Shown here piece by piece: positions 36,301 through 46,362 of a DNA stretch of 64,000 nucleotides (position 1 is the stretch's first letter; every line of letters begins with the position of its first letter). The notes under the pieces were generated by a model that saw nothing but the letters and a program-made list of their open reading frames with translations, made no database searches and was not told where the DNA came from. Source of the DNA: Aquatica leii (taxonomy: Eukaryota; Arthropoda; Insecta; Coleoptera; Lampyridae); contig CM069435.1 in NCBI GenBank assembly GCA_035610365.1, forward strand, positions 11,459,123 through 11,523,122, read 5' to 3'. The position numbers and the translations under genes are program-made.

Positions 36301-36709
36301 GTCTCCAATAATCCCACTACATCCTGTTCCTTGATGTACTTCCAAAAATCATGTTCCTTGTTCTTTATTCCCGCTACGTTCCAAAACAATACTCTCAGCT
36401 CACTCACCTCCCTCTGTGCTTCTTCCCTACTTTCTTGTTTTCCTTCTTTTTCTGCCATTTCGTCAACTTTCTTTCCTTTATCGCCCCCCTTCACCCTTTA
36501 GTTTTTTGTCCTTTGGTTACCTATTTTCTCTCCCCTTTCTCTGCTCAGGCCCCTATCCCTGTCGTTCATATGTATCTTTTTCCGTTATCTCCATTTTCCT
36601 GTATCCTACCCATACTATTTTCCCTCCCGCTCTTTTTTCCACCGCTATGTTCATTATTTCTCTTTGTACTCTTCTTTCTTCCCATGTCAAATCAAATTTA
36701 GCTTGAACC
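33330..36709 (-). mobile_element. LINE with endonuclease and reverse transcriptase, near full length, decayed
   Basis: The minus strand holds one long coding order. Endonuclease start LRVLFWNVAGIKNK and VVGLLETWIE (about 36,400), then LIIVAGDFNARIGE (about 36,000), then RVESDHRPIEFIL (about 35,700). RT follows with KAAFDRVNREKLWKYI (about 34,690), RNSLQRGLRQGCPLSTSLF (about 34,540) and VWSLMYADDIVFMA (about 34,410). The thumb with MMYGAEIWGRKEWREVEGLQ and YWRWVLGLDRDTPGYTVRDE ends near 33,700. The coding strand is extremely purine-rich (lysine, glutamate, arginine), so the plus strand is a 3.3-kb pyrimidine tract. Breaks include frame changes, several at T runs near 34,270-34,335, and scattered stops. 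The clade is not assigned. No target duplication could be fixed. Confidence 0.85.
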
Positions 36710-39700
36710 CGTTAATCAGATAGGTACTACCCATTTCATATATTTTCCACATCCAAAGTGTTGATATTCCTATTGGCCTTATCAAAGACCTAATGCACAA
36801 AAGCTCTTTTTTTTAAAAACAGTGAGGATCTGCCTACAAGATTGCATAACTTTTAAATTTCAATGCTGTACTGTAACTGCATGAAAATTAGGTAACTGAG
36901 CAAGGGGTAAGTAGATATTAAAACTCCATTTTCCTATATCATTAGGTATAAGGTATTTTCTTAAATCATAGTAGCCTTACAGCATTTACTTTTGTTTTTC
37001 TAATAATCCAAAAAAAATCTCTAAAACGACAGAATTGAAAATCATTACACACTGATACTCAATGTTGTCATAGCTTTGTGCGCAAACATTTTCCAAAAAC
37101 TGCATCTTTGAATCTGCTGAGTATGTAAAGATTATAATTTTGATCTGGTAAGTTTAAAAAATCGCCCGAGACTATTGATCAATATAATTAAACCACATAA
37201 TAGAATCAAGATTTTTAGTCTAATTTAACAAGCCACCACATGTTTAAACTAAAAAAATTGCAATTTAGAGCAACTGTAACAAAATTAATAAAAAACACAT
37301 TAATACATTTAAAACGATATGTAAATCCAACACCTGTTTAAATTATCCATTAGCAACAAAAACGAACCGTTGTTTTTTAGAACAACTTTTATTACATTAA
37401 TTTAATTTGCGATGCTATTTATTGTACAAACTGAGAGCTTATTATGATTTCCCAATTATCATATTGTTTAGCAATTATTAGTTTTAACACAATATAAATA
37501 AAAATTAATACAATAATTAAACATGTCACAATAATCAATGGTTGATAACTGAGTAAATTAAACGTTCATTAGATTACTTAACGATTCATCAATTGGTAAT
37601 TGATGTTTTGTGGAACAGCTTTTGTGAGTTAATCAACCATTAAGACAATGGTTCATGAAGTCCATCTTCAACAAATTTCCACAATTGGATGTTAAAATTA
37701 AAAAACTACTCCATTTAATTAGTAATTAAATACTTAATAAGCTTTTATAGTAACGCTTAACTGAAAATAAAACAAACGTTATATTTTATCACGAAATACA
37801 CAAAGAAAACGTTGCTCACACGTACGTTGCTGGGCATATCAGGTCAGAAGCTCTTCGTATAAAAATTTGATAACGTCTAGGGTCTGTACTAAAAAACCAT
37901 TTTGGTTTTACGATGCTATATATATTAATTAAAATGAACCATATTGCAATTTTATTTTTAATTTAACGTTAACGTTAAATATTATAAAAAGAAATTAATT
38001 TGCATTAGATAAAATACATAAAAATAATCGAATTAATGATTATAAACTTAATTTTGAAAATGCATTAACATAATATTATTTTACCTACTACACTAATAAT
38101 AATAATAATAACTATTCTGCTTTATTTTTGAACATATATATAACGTTATCGAATTTCAAATATTTAATTTTTCTTGAAAATTACATACATACGTTAAGTA
38201 AATGCTCTCTAGAGCAATTATAGTAAATAAAAAATTTATAGTTGTAAAAGACAAATCACATTTTTTTTAATACGGCATTAAAATCAAAAGCAGACTAAAA
38301 TGATAACAAGAATCTAATTAAAACAACTAAAAAATAAATTGTTACCTACATACGAATAGTGAATACCAACGAATAACGAAGGAAATCAAGAAAACCAAGT
38401 GTCGATAGAATTTCAATACGAATAACTATCATAACAAAATTGAAAATGGGATAGATTAACAATTTTTTTAAAAACCTTTTTTTAACATTTGTACCTTTTT
38501 TAACAAACTTCATAAATAAAACGCGATTTAACGAAGTTGGTTGTATAATTATAAAAGAGAAATAAGTGGGAAAACGTTGTAATGAAATAGTGGTTACACA
38601 GATGAAAGTAATAAAATGTAGAATGATGAAAAAGTGTAAAATTGGTAATAAAACTCAGGCGTGCTTTTTCCAGTTAACACGAGTGGTAGTTTTCATCGTG
38701 TAAAAAAATAAATTGGGATTCGATAGTAAGAAATCTAACACAAAGATATATTCGAGAAAATATCAACATAATGCACTGTGAAAAAATCAAAAAAGTAATT
38801 AAACAAACAATAATTAGAAAAATTAGCCAAAGTACGAAACAATATATGAAAGATGTTTGTAACGTTTCCGTTACTGTTATTATTTGATTTTAAATTATTT
38901 GTATTATTTTAACAAAATGTTGCGTGTAAACCTTCTTTTATTTTTATTTTGTGGAGTCGCTACTTTTTAGGGCGGGGCAGCCTTGAGATTCATTCAGTAC
39001 TTAGCGTTCGACGAGTACGCATGTGGTACTTCATTTTGAAGCCATGTAGCTTTTATCTTACCTTATATCTACAAAATCTATATTTAAAAAGTCTGTGTTA
39101 ATAATACAGGTATGTCTTTCATTTCTATTTTGTTGAGTTTATCTAATTCCCAGTTTTTATTTGTTTTAGACTTTTTTTTATGTACCGATTTTATCTTTAA
39201 TGAAATTATCATTATCTTTATAATTTGAGTGGATTTGGTATATGAATAATACAATAAATGCCTATGATCCGAATCGATTTTCTAGAAGAAAATACACTTT
39301 GGTCATCGATTTTTGATGGGAAATTTCCCAAGGCTATCCGCCAACTTTAACTCTGCATTCCGTTGGATGACATCAACGTGAAATTTGATCCATATGCGTG
39401 AGTTACTTATATCTCTACATTCCTTTCGTTGATTAAAAACTGCTTTATCAACGAACTTGGGTTTTCTTCTTACGAAATAACTTACATTTGAACGTAACTT
39501 ATTAAATACTAAACAATACTAATCTATAATTAATACAAAAATTAAATTTGCTTACTGCAAATATTTAAAGTAACTTAATTAAAATTGTTTTCTTACTATA
39601 TGTAAAGAAATACCGGTATTCTCTTAATTTTAAGTTTAATCAATTAAATAATAAAAATTTCTATTCTTAGTTTTAAGTAACATTACTGAATTTTACCTTA

Positions 39701-40570
39701 TTGTTTTTGTTTTTGTTTTGTTTTTGAATATAGGATTTTAAATCTTTTGAGATTGAATCAATGAATTATTGCTGTGTAACGTTTTATTGCAGATAAGACT
39801 TTAATAGTTTAGTCTTAAAATTAAACTATTTGGCATCCCTGACATTGGAAGTTAATTGACCAATTTTGACAACTTTTCTAATTGTTTAATTAATTTCTTT
39901 ACATCGTTTGTTAGCGCACTCTTCGCTAATCTAAACTACCTGAGTTGCGCTACATGTTAACGAACTGAACATAAAGTGGCGAAAAAAATGGTTGGAAGTT
40001 CGTAAATCCACCGCTAGGGAGCGTAAGAAAGGATAATGCATATTTCAATATTTATATTTTAATACCTCCTGAACCATTCAACCTATTTGAATATTTTTGA
40101 TCTCGTTTGAAAGAACATTTTATGGTCTTTCGATAAAAATTTTGTTGAACGGTTTAGTTTAAAATAAATAAACTAAAGGGCGTTATCTGCAGCGATTACT
40201 CATTTTTGTGAGTTTTGGAAAAAAGTTAGATAGAACGGTAGTATTTTCGTAACAGACTTTTAGTCGTCAAATTAGCTAAATTTTAGTGAAGAAAACCATC
40301 ACGATATCTCCATCGGTTCTCGATTTATAATAGAAAATGTTGAAAATTCGAATACATCAATCCGATGAAGTTACCTTAACAAAAAAAAAATTACTGAAAT
40401 AGTTTAAAACCAGTTTTAAAGCGTGTTTAAAGACAAAAAAATTTAGCCACAGATATATCACAAATGTTTAAAATTTCTTTGAGTCTCGATTCAATTATTT
40501 AGTCTAATTTCGGTAGAAAAAAACCACTGCTTCAATTTCAGCCCTAGACAAGCTTCTAATGGCATTTCGT
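36710..40570. other. Long AT-rich stretch, no gene recognised
   Basis: No domain seen. A short (AAT)n run lies at about 38,093-38,112. 38,945-39,060 is less AT-rich (GGGCGGGGCAGCC) and 39,900-40,300 has the look of an old dispersed repeat, but no family is recognised for either. Confidence 0.4.
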
Positions 40571-40574
40571 ATTT

Positions 40575-41265
40575 TTTTATCATTTTTTATCATATTTTCC
40601 CTGGTTGTTGTCTATCCCATAGATAAAATCTAAACAAATAAGATTGGACAAGCATGCTAGACTTACTCTTCCAATAACACGATGTGAATACTGCTCATGA
40701 ATGCGTCGGACAGCCACTAAGCTGGTGCCACATGATCTTCTAATTTCAAAGTAGACGTCTCCTAAAAGTAGTAGAAGATAAATGTTCAAAAACCTTTCTA
40801 TGTTAAGGGTTTAGTCAAAAAAATGTGGTCCTATAAATTTTATTTTCACGGTTTCACACCATACGTTCTAACTCCTCAATTCTTATGTTTTACTTGCTGC
40901 TTCCAATGAGGGTTTTGGTCAGACCAATAATGCATTATTACGTAAATTTAAACATCCTGCGCTACTGAATGTTATCCATCCATAATATAGTGACACAAAA
41001 TATGAATTGTGCCAAATCCTATTTAACAGCCAGTGACAATGGTTCAGTCTAGTATCATAAGCAGTAGCTTTTAATGGCTGACATAAAACCATTTGGTATG
41101 CATCCCATATTATTCTCTAGAAGAATTTCGTAGACAACTAATTGTTTTAGGGATCTGCAGTTATTGAAAATTTTTCTGGTGCTTAAGGTGGGATCGTGAT
41201 GCAGTTAGACCAAAATCTTAATATTTCGTTATCCTTCTACCAACGCGATGTGGGCGAGGACCGTT
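40575..41265 (-). pseudogene. Tc1/mariner-class transposase relic (Tc3-like host annotation type)
   Basis: Minus-strand reading across several frames gives a word like YQMVLCQPLKATAYDTRLNH, then CHWLLNRIWHNSYFVSL, then SSAGCLNLRN. Next come PKPSLEAASKT and NVWCETVKIKFIGPHFF. At 40,789-40,580 come LLLGDVYFEIRRSCGTSLVA, IHEQYSHRVIGRVSL and LICLDFIYG. This follows the order of the insect transposases usually annotated as Tc3-like: first catalytic region near SDEATF, NxHYW, NVWCGI, GP.F, LP.LL, then the D and RSPDLTPLDFFLWG end. The catalytic residues are lost in this copy and the frame changes several times. No terminal repeats were found. Confidence 0.55.
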
Positions 41266-41823
41266 ACAAACCAACTCGCTCTGGCGCCCAAAATTATATT
41301 TTCCTCTTTTTTTGAGTGTATAATCTCGACAAACTCACTTTGTCTTTGGGTGATTATTTTGTTTACTACTACTCACGCCCAATCCGAAAATTGTAGAGCT
41401 ACCGCTGCTGATTAACGACCAACTTTATTTGAATTACTTTTTAGTTGTAACTAATGTTAATTTAAAAAAAATCTAAAACCTAACGAAAAAATTACCGAAA
41501 TATATGGCCTACGCTTTAAAATTTGGGGAAAAGTTCTGTCCATCAGGAAGGTTGCACTTTATGACTGTTTTCAATAACATTTAATATTACAGGTATACAG
41601 TTGTGAGATGATAGTATACATTTCCTCACCATTACGATACTTATAACACATTATCTCTTTTTCAAATTCTTTGTCTTATTTTTACCATCCTAAAATGTGT
41701 CTTCATCCGAAACCAAAAGGTAAGTTCCTCATTAAAACCGATATGCTATACCTCGATCTTGACGCAATCGACAGATTTAAGACTACTTACAAATAAATAG
41801 CTCAACTAACACTCTATTACTCG
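41266..41823. other. Unassigned DNA
   Basis: No open frame or repeat recognised between the Tc3-like relic and the piggyBac element. Confidence 0.4.
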
Positions 41824-42587
41824 CGTGGGATACACACGTATTCTAGGCGTATCAAAACTGCTCTTACGCGTCGCGTCACTGGGTATTCATACTCCCGCTT
41901 CTAATCTTCGTAGGTAGTTTCTATTATAAGTTGTAATAGTAAGCCTTATGTCGTTGCTTATAAAAATACTATTTTAATCTGTGGGATACGATTGTATCCC
42001 ACTCGACGATTTCCAACAACAGTTATTTGACTGAACAATTTTATTACAATTCACAGTTTTTATTCTTTCTGAAAGAAAACTTACTCAATACTTAGAAAAT
42101 CTGAAGTATTTTCTGTTCAAAGCTGAAAGAACTGGAATCTGAAGACGAAGATTTGATGACATAGGTTCACTAATGGAAAAGCAAAAACTTCACAAAGTGG
42201 CTCTAATACAGCGACTTTTGCAAATATTTGTGGACAATTACCAAAAACTGTACGTACCCGAACGTTACCTGACCATTGACGAGCAACGGATTTCATTTCA
42301 ACGTCATTAGAATAAACATTCGCTTTGGTAGACGAACAAAGTATATACACAGTAAATTTGGAAATATACCCTGGAATCCAGCTAGAAGACCCATTGAGAT
42401 TATCAACTAAGCAAATTGATGTCGTAAAGCGTCTAGTATTAGTAGTGAAAGAAAGGTGTCGAAACATCACAATAGTTAACTGGTTTACCAGTTATCTTTT
42501 GGTAATAGACCTGAAGGACTATAAATTCATCGTGCTTGGAACGATCAAGAAAAACCAGAAAGAACTTGGTAATTAAGAATTTGTAAA

Positions 42588-44424
42588 TAGTAGTACCTCA
42601 TTAATCCGGACTAATTAAAACACGACCCATCCGGATTATGAAAAAATCCGGATACGTGGAATCATTATCGTATATACAAAAAATCAAATACTAAGTGCAT
42701 GTAATAAATTTATTATAAAAATAAAAACAGAATTATTTGAATTTTTCAACTGAAAGTTATATAATTAGAAAAAGCTAGTAATTTTGAAGTCTCTGCAGAA
42801 CCATTATTTCTGCTGGTGCAACATCATTTTCTTTCGTCCACTCTAAAGCAGTGTTTAGAGCTTTTACTGCTTCGTCATTCTTAATTTTTCTTCTAAATGG
42901 TTCTTCTTCATCATCGTCGGATTGAATTTGGATACTTTCTTCCATTTGCATCTCCGCAAATCCAGGACTGTACTTCAGCTTCTGTTAACTCTTCTCCTCC
43001 AGTCTGTAGTAACATAGAAGATATTAAATGCAAATCATTTCTTGTAGAATTTATCTGTGATTTTAAAATGGTCTTCTTCATCATATTCGTTAGGATCATT
43101 AGCTTCGAAACCAAAAATGTTCGTCCATGATTTGGATATTGTGTGTGGTGCAATAGTTTGCCATGCATGAAAAAGCCAAAAGACAGCATCCTTCACCGTA
43201 AGAGATTTTATGCATTTGGAAATGTTATTTTCATCTGAGGATAAAAAGTGAGCCAGTAAACTTTTACGGTAAACTAATTTCGTTAACTGAATAACATTTT
43301 GATCCAAAGACTGAATAAGAGCAGTTGTGTTTGGGGGTAGAAACATAACTGTAAAATCACCTTCATCACTAGCTATTTTTTCTTCGCCTGAACCATGACA
43401 TGTCGCGTGGTCAATCAACAGTAATGCTTTCTGCTCCAAATTTTTGCTTTTAAAAAAGTTTTTTACTTGTTTAACAAAACAGTTTTCTTGCCAATCGCGA
43501 AAGATTTCGGATGTCATCCAAGCAATTTTTGATGATCTGTAATATATTGGCAAATCTACATTTTTAAATGCTCTTGGATTTCTTGACTTGCCAATGACTA
43601 AAGGCTTCATCTTATGTGTTGCATTCCTATTCATGCATAATAAAAAAGTTAATCTTTCTTTTGCAACTTTTCTACCAGGTACTGTTTTCTCTTGGCTGTC
43701 TACTACTGTTTTATCCGGTAGCATTTTCCAAAACAGCCCCGATTCATCACAATTGTAAATTTGGGATGGACCCACGTTCAGTTCTAATATTCTCTCTTTA
43801 AGTTTAGAAATAAAAGGTGGAACAGCAGTTTTATCACTTGATAACTTTTCTCCACACACTTTTAATGTTCTGAAACCAAATATGGACTTAAATTTGGTAA
43901 CCATCCTCTACTTGCGACAAAATTTTTGTTACCATAAACTTCTGAATATATTTTCTGTGCCATGGCAGCCAAAATGTTAAAAGAAATGGGAATATGTCGG
44001 GATCTTTGGATTCGAAACCAATTGTATAGTTGTTTTTCCATTTCTGGATATTCCGCCTGCCTCAAAGTTTTTCTTTTCTTGAGAACTTGTTGGTAACAAT
44101 TGTCCACGAATTTCTCGATTTTAATCTTATTTTACTTAATGTCAGAAATTGTTGATGTGCCGACATTATATTTTTGAGCCAGACTTGCCCCACTTACACC
44201 ACACTGCAGTTTTTTCAATATTTCAAATCTTTCTTGAATACTCAAGGTGACGTGCTTTTGTTTTGGTGCCGTATTGCAGAATGCGCCTTAAACTAAAATT
44301 AGTTAGAAACAAGTCGAAATTTCTCTTTGATTCTGATTTCTGGGAAGTCCGGATTACCGAAACTATAATAAATCCGGACTATAAGATACATAATGGGAAA
44401 CATGGGATTAACGAGTTATTACTG
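42588..44424 (-). mobile_element. Tigger/pogo DNA transposon
   Basis: A 1.84-kb element whose ends are inverted: TAGTAGTACCTCATTAATCC at the left and CAGTAATAACTCGTTAATCC read inward from the right. Both are followed by AATCCGGA blocks recurring near each end (42,602, 42,632, 42,645; 44,349, 44,371). TA follows the right end at 44,425-44,426; the left-hand flank reads AA. CAGT ends, TA targets and a CENP-B-like transposase define the Tigger/pogo group. It interrupts the piggyBac coding region, so it is younger than that element. Confidence 0.85.
42900..44275 (-). pseudogene. Tigger-type transposase, nearly readable
   Basis: Order on the minus strand: psq-type helix-turn-helix (SIQERFEILKKLQCGVSGAS then LAQKYNVGTSTISDIK, ending in a stop), a CENP-B helix-turn-helix (LYNWFRIQRSRHIPISFNIL, NFVASRGWL; 44,107-43,862), then a 289-codon DDE_1 core (43,904-43,035). 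In the core the expected acidic residues are present: D53 (YNCDESGLF), D165 (LLLIDHATCH) and D201 (LIQSLDQNVI). Other family blocks are KPLVIGKSRNPRAFKN and MFLPPNTTALIQ. Three visible breaks: the stop between the two DNA-binding domains, a frame change near 43,880 and one near 43,040, after which GEELTEAEVQSWI gives the usual C terminus. No ATG is seen before the first helix. It is younger-looking than the other DNA transposons here. Confidence 0.85.
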
Positions 44425-45230
44425 TATTACAAATAGGTTTATTTGCTTTTCAGAATGATTGCACTTAGCTTTAGAACGTTAAAACAAAAGAAAAATGTGC
44501 TTATTTGATCCACTATGCACAATCATAACAAAGTTAATGCTGAGTGGTAAACGACTACATAATACTAAATACGTGGTTAACAAGGAATAGCAGATGTTGC
44601 CACTTATCGTTTTCTTTAACATCCTAAACATAATTAGAATTAACGCTTTGGTGTTATACAAAGCAAATAATGTAAACAATAACATTTGCAGACAAGCATT
44701 TTTGCACTACCTCGCCTTAGACTACATCATGGCTGAAATTCAAAAATAAGACCATAAGAACATTCCGAGGAAATTCAACGAAAAGTTGCTGATGGCAAAA
44801 AAATTATCACAAAATGAAAAAGAACCTCCAGTAAAGATTCCACGAAGCGGTAATGGTTGATGTTTTCTATGTCCACGGACAAAAGATGAAAGAACCAGGA
44901 AATTTTGTGAATTATGTGACAGATGGGTTTGCATTGAACATATAAAAGAAGTGGCCGTTATAAGTATCAGTTACAGAGAACAAAAAGAACTAGAGATAAA
45001 TTAATGTGTTATATACTAAATGTTCGGGTGTTATTTATTATCCCTTCGTATATTTTTCTTTCTTTTTGTGTAACATCTACCATATGTGAAAATATAGTTT
45101 AACAATCATGTAGTGAGTTATTGGTATTTCACTATTTGTTTCCTACTTAAGACTGAGATATCCGTGGGATACGCGCTAGCGCGAATACTGGAATGTTAAT
45201 TCCAGAACTGAAGCAGCCTTCTAACATAAA

Positions 45231-46362
45231 CAATGAAACCATTATAAAATCTTAAGCTTTCTCGGTTGTTATGTTTATGATACTAAGCGACTTTCGGCTT
45301 AGACCGTGTCGTAATTAAACTCTCAGACTTAGGCTTGGTCCTAGTCTCTTCTTGAGAGCCAATACAAGAAGTAAAACTTGGCCTTTGCTGTATTGTCGTT
45401 CGTGAAACTAAACAAACTGACGTTTCGCAAGACATTGCAGCTTGCTTCTTCAGAGTGGTAAATCTCATTGAAAGAAAAACTGTAAATGACGATATTTATA
45501 CCAATAGCGATTAGCGTGATTATCTTTTCGTTACCGCTTGACTGACTTCGTTATTACTCGGAGTAAGTGTTTGTGTCTTTTCCAAGAAGGTTGATGTTTG
45601 TCTTAGAGGATATAATACTGGAAGCCAAGATTTGCTGAGTCTTAAACCGTCTTCTCGGTTCATATTACATAGATGTTTATCACCTGGTTTACATCTGCTA
45701 AAGACAAACAAGAGGCTCTAAAACATGCCGGAGTTTACAAAATTCCTTGTTCCTGTGGATTAAGTTATATAGGACAGACGGGACGCTCTACTGAAGTTGG
45801 AGTAAAAGAACATATGGCTGACTGCAAACACCGCAGAGTTAATCAGCAGTGGCAGAACACGTGTGGAACCAAGGACACACGCTGAACTTTGACCAAACTA
45901 AAGTGTTGGCTAGAACTCCTTTCTACTTTCCCAGACTAATCTGCGAAGCTGTGGAAATAGAAAAACATTCATGTAATATGAACCGAAAAGACGGTTTAAG
46001 ACTCAGTAAATCTTGGCTACCAGTATTATATCCTCTAAGACAAAGATTAACCTTCTTGGAAAGGACACAAACACTTACTCGGTAACGGAAAGATAAGGTC
46101 CTTTAATCACGCTAATCGCTATTGGTATAAATAAAGTGATTTACACTTCTTCTTTCAGTGACATTTACCACTCTGAAGATGCAAGCTGCAATGTCTTGCG
46201 AAACGTCAGTTTGTTTAGGTTCACGAACGACAATACGGTAAAGGCCCAGTTCTACTTCTTGTTTTGGCTCTTAAGAAGAGACTAGAACCAAGCCTAAGTT
46301 TGGGTGTTTAACTACGACGCGATCTAAGCCGAAAGTCGCTTATAATCATCAATGAAACCATT
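45231..46362. mobile_element. Penelope-like element in head-to-head inverted arrangement
   Basis: 45,284-45,674 (minus) and 45,978-46,342 (plus) are long inverted copies of a PLE 3' end. Both begin inside with a coding tail (DGLRLSKSWLPVLYPLRQ) and run outward through a hammerhead-like core (minus 45,417-45,460; plus 46,168-46,212: GAAGATGCAAG or variant, loop, CTTGCGAAACGTCAG). Both stop at TAAGCGACTTTCGGCTTA or its complement. The single-copy centre (45,673-45,885, plus) encodes the GIY-YIG nuclease GVYKIPCSCGLSYIGQTGRS. The 13-base CAATGAAACCATT flanks the whole at 45,231-45,243 and 46,350-46,362, a possible target duplication with a short extension at the left. No RT core is present. Confidence 0.8.

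Larger units (their letters stand above)
41824..45175 (+). mobile_element. piggyBac-class element 2, split by a Tigger element
   Basis: Coding parts lie on the plus strand on both sides of a 1.84-kb minus-strand insertion. Left: a word like ALIQRLLQIFVDNYQKLYVP, then ERYLTIDEQ, then YTVNLEIYPGIQLEDP, then CRNITIVNWFTSYLLVI and YKFIVLGTIKKNQKEL (42,190-42,575). Right (about 44,470-45,003): LPLIVFFNILNIIRINALVL, then FLHYLALDYI, then CFLCPRTKDERTRKFCELCD and RWVCIEH. The last is the cysteine-rich C-terminal domain of piggyBac transposases. The GKCPFRxYxPxKP region is deleted and several frame changes exist. CGTGGGATAC occurs at 41,824 and 45,163, and GTGGGATAC forms a palindrome at 41,981-42,002. 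These may mark the ends, but no clear terminal inverted repeat or TTAA pair was fixed, so the bounds are approximate. Confidence 0.7.

Noticed and set aside
33158-36706. Many long plus-strand open frames rich in Phe, Leu and Ser
   Set aside because: They are the complement of a purine-rich minus-strand LINE. The minus strand shows endonuclease and RT motifs in order, so the plus frames are shadows.
39900-40300. Possible old dispersed repeat or virus-derived block
   Set aside because: It has a repeat-like feel but no second copy in the window and no protein match I can defend.
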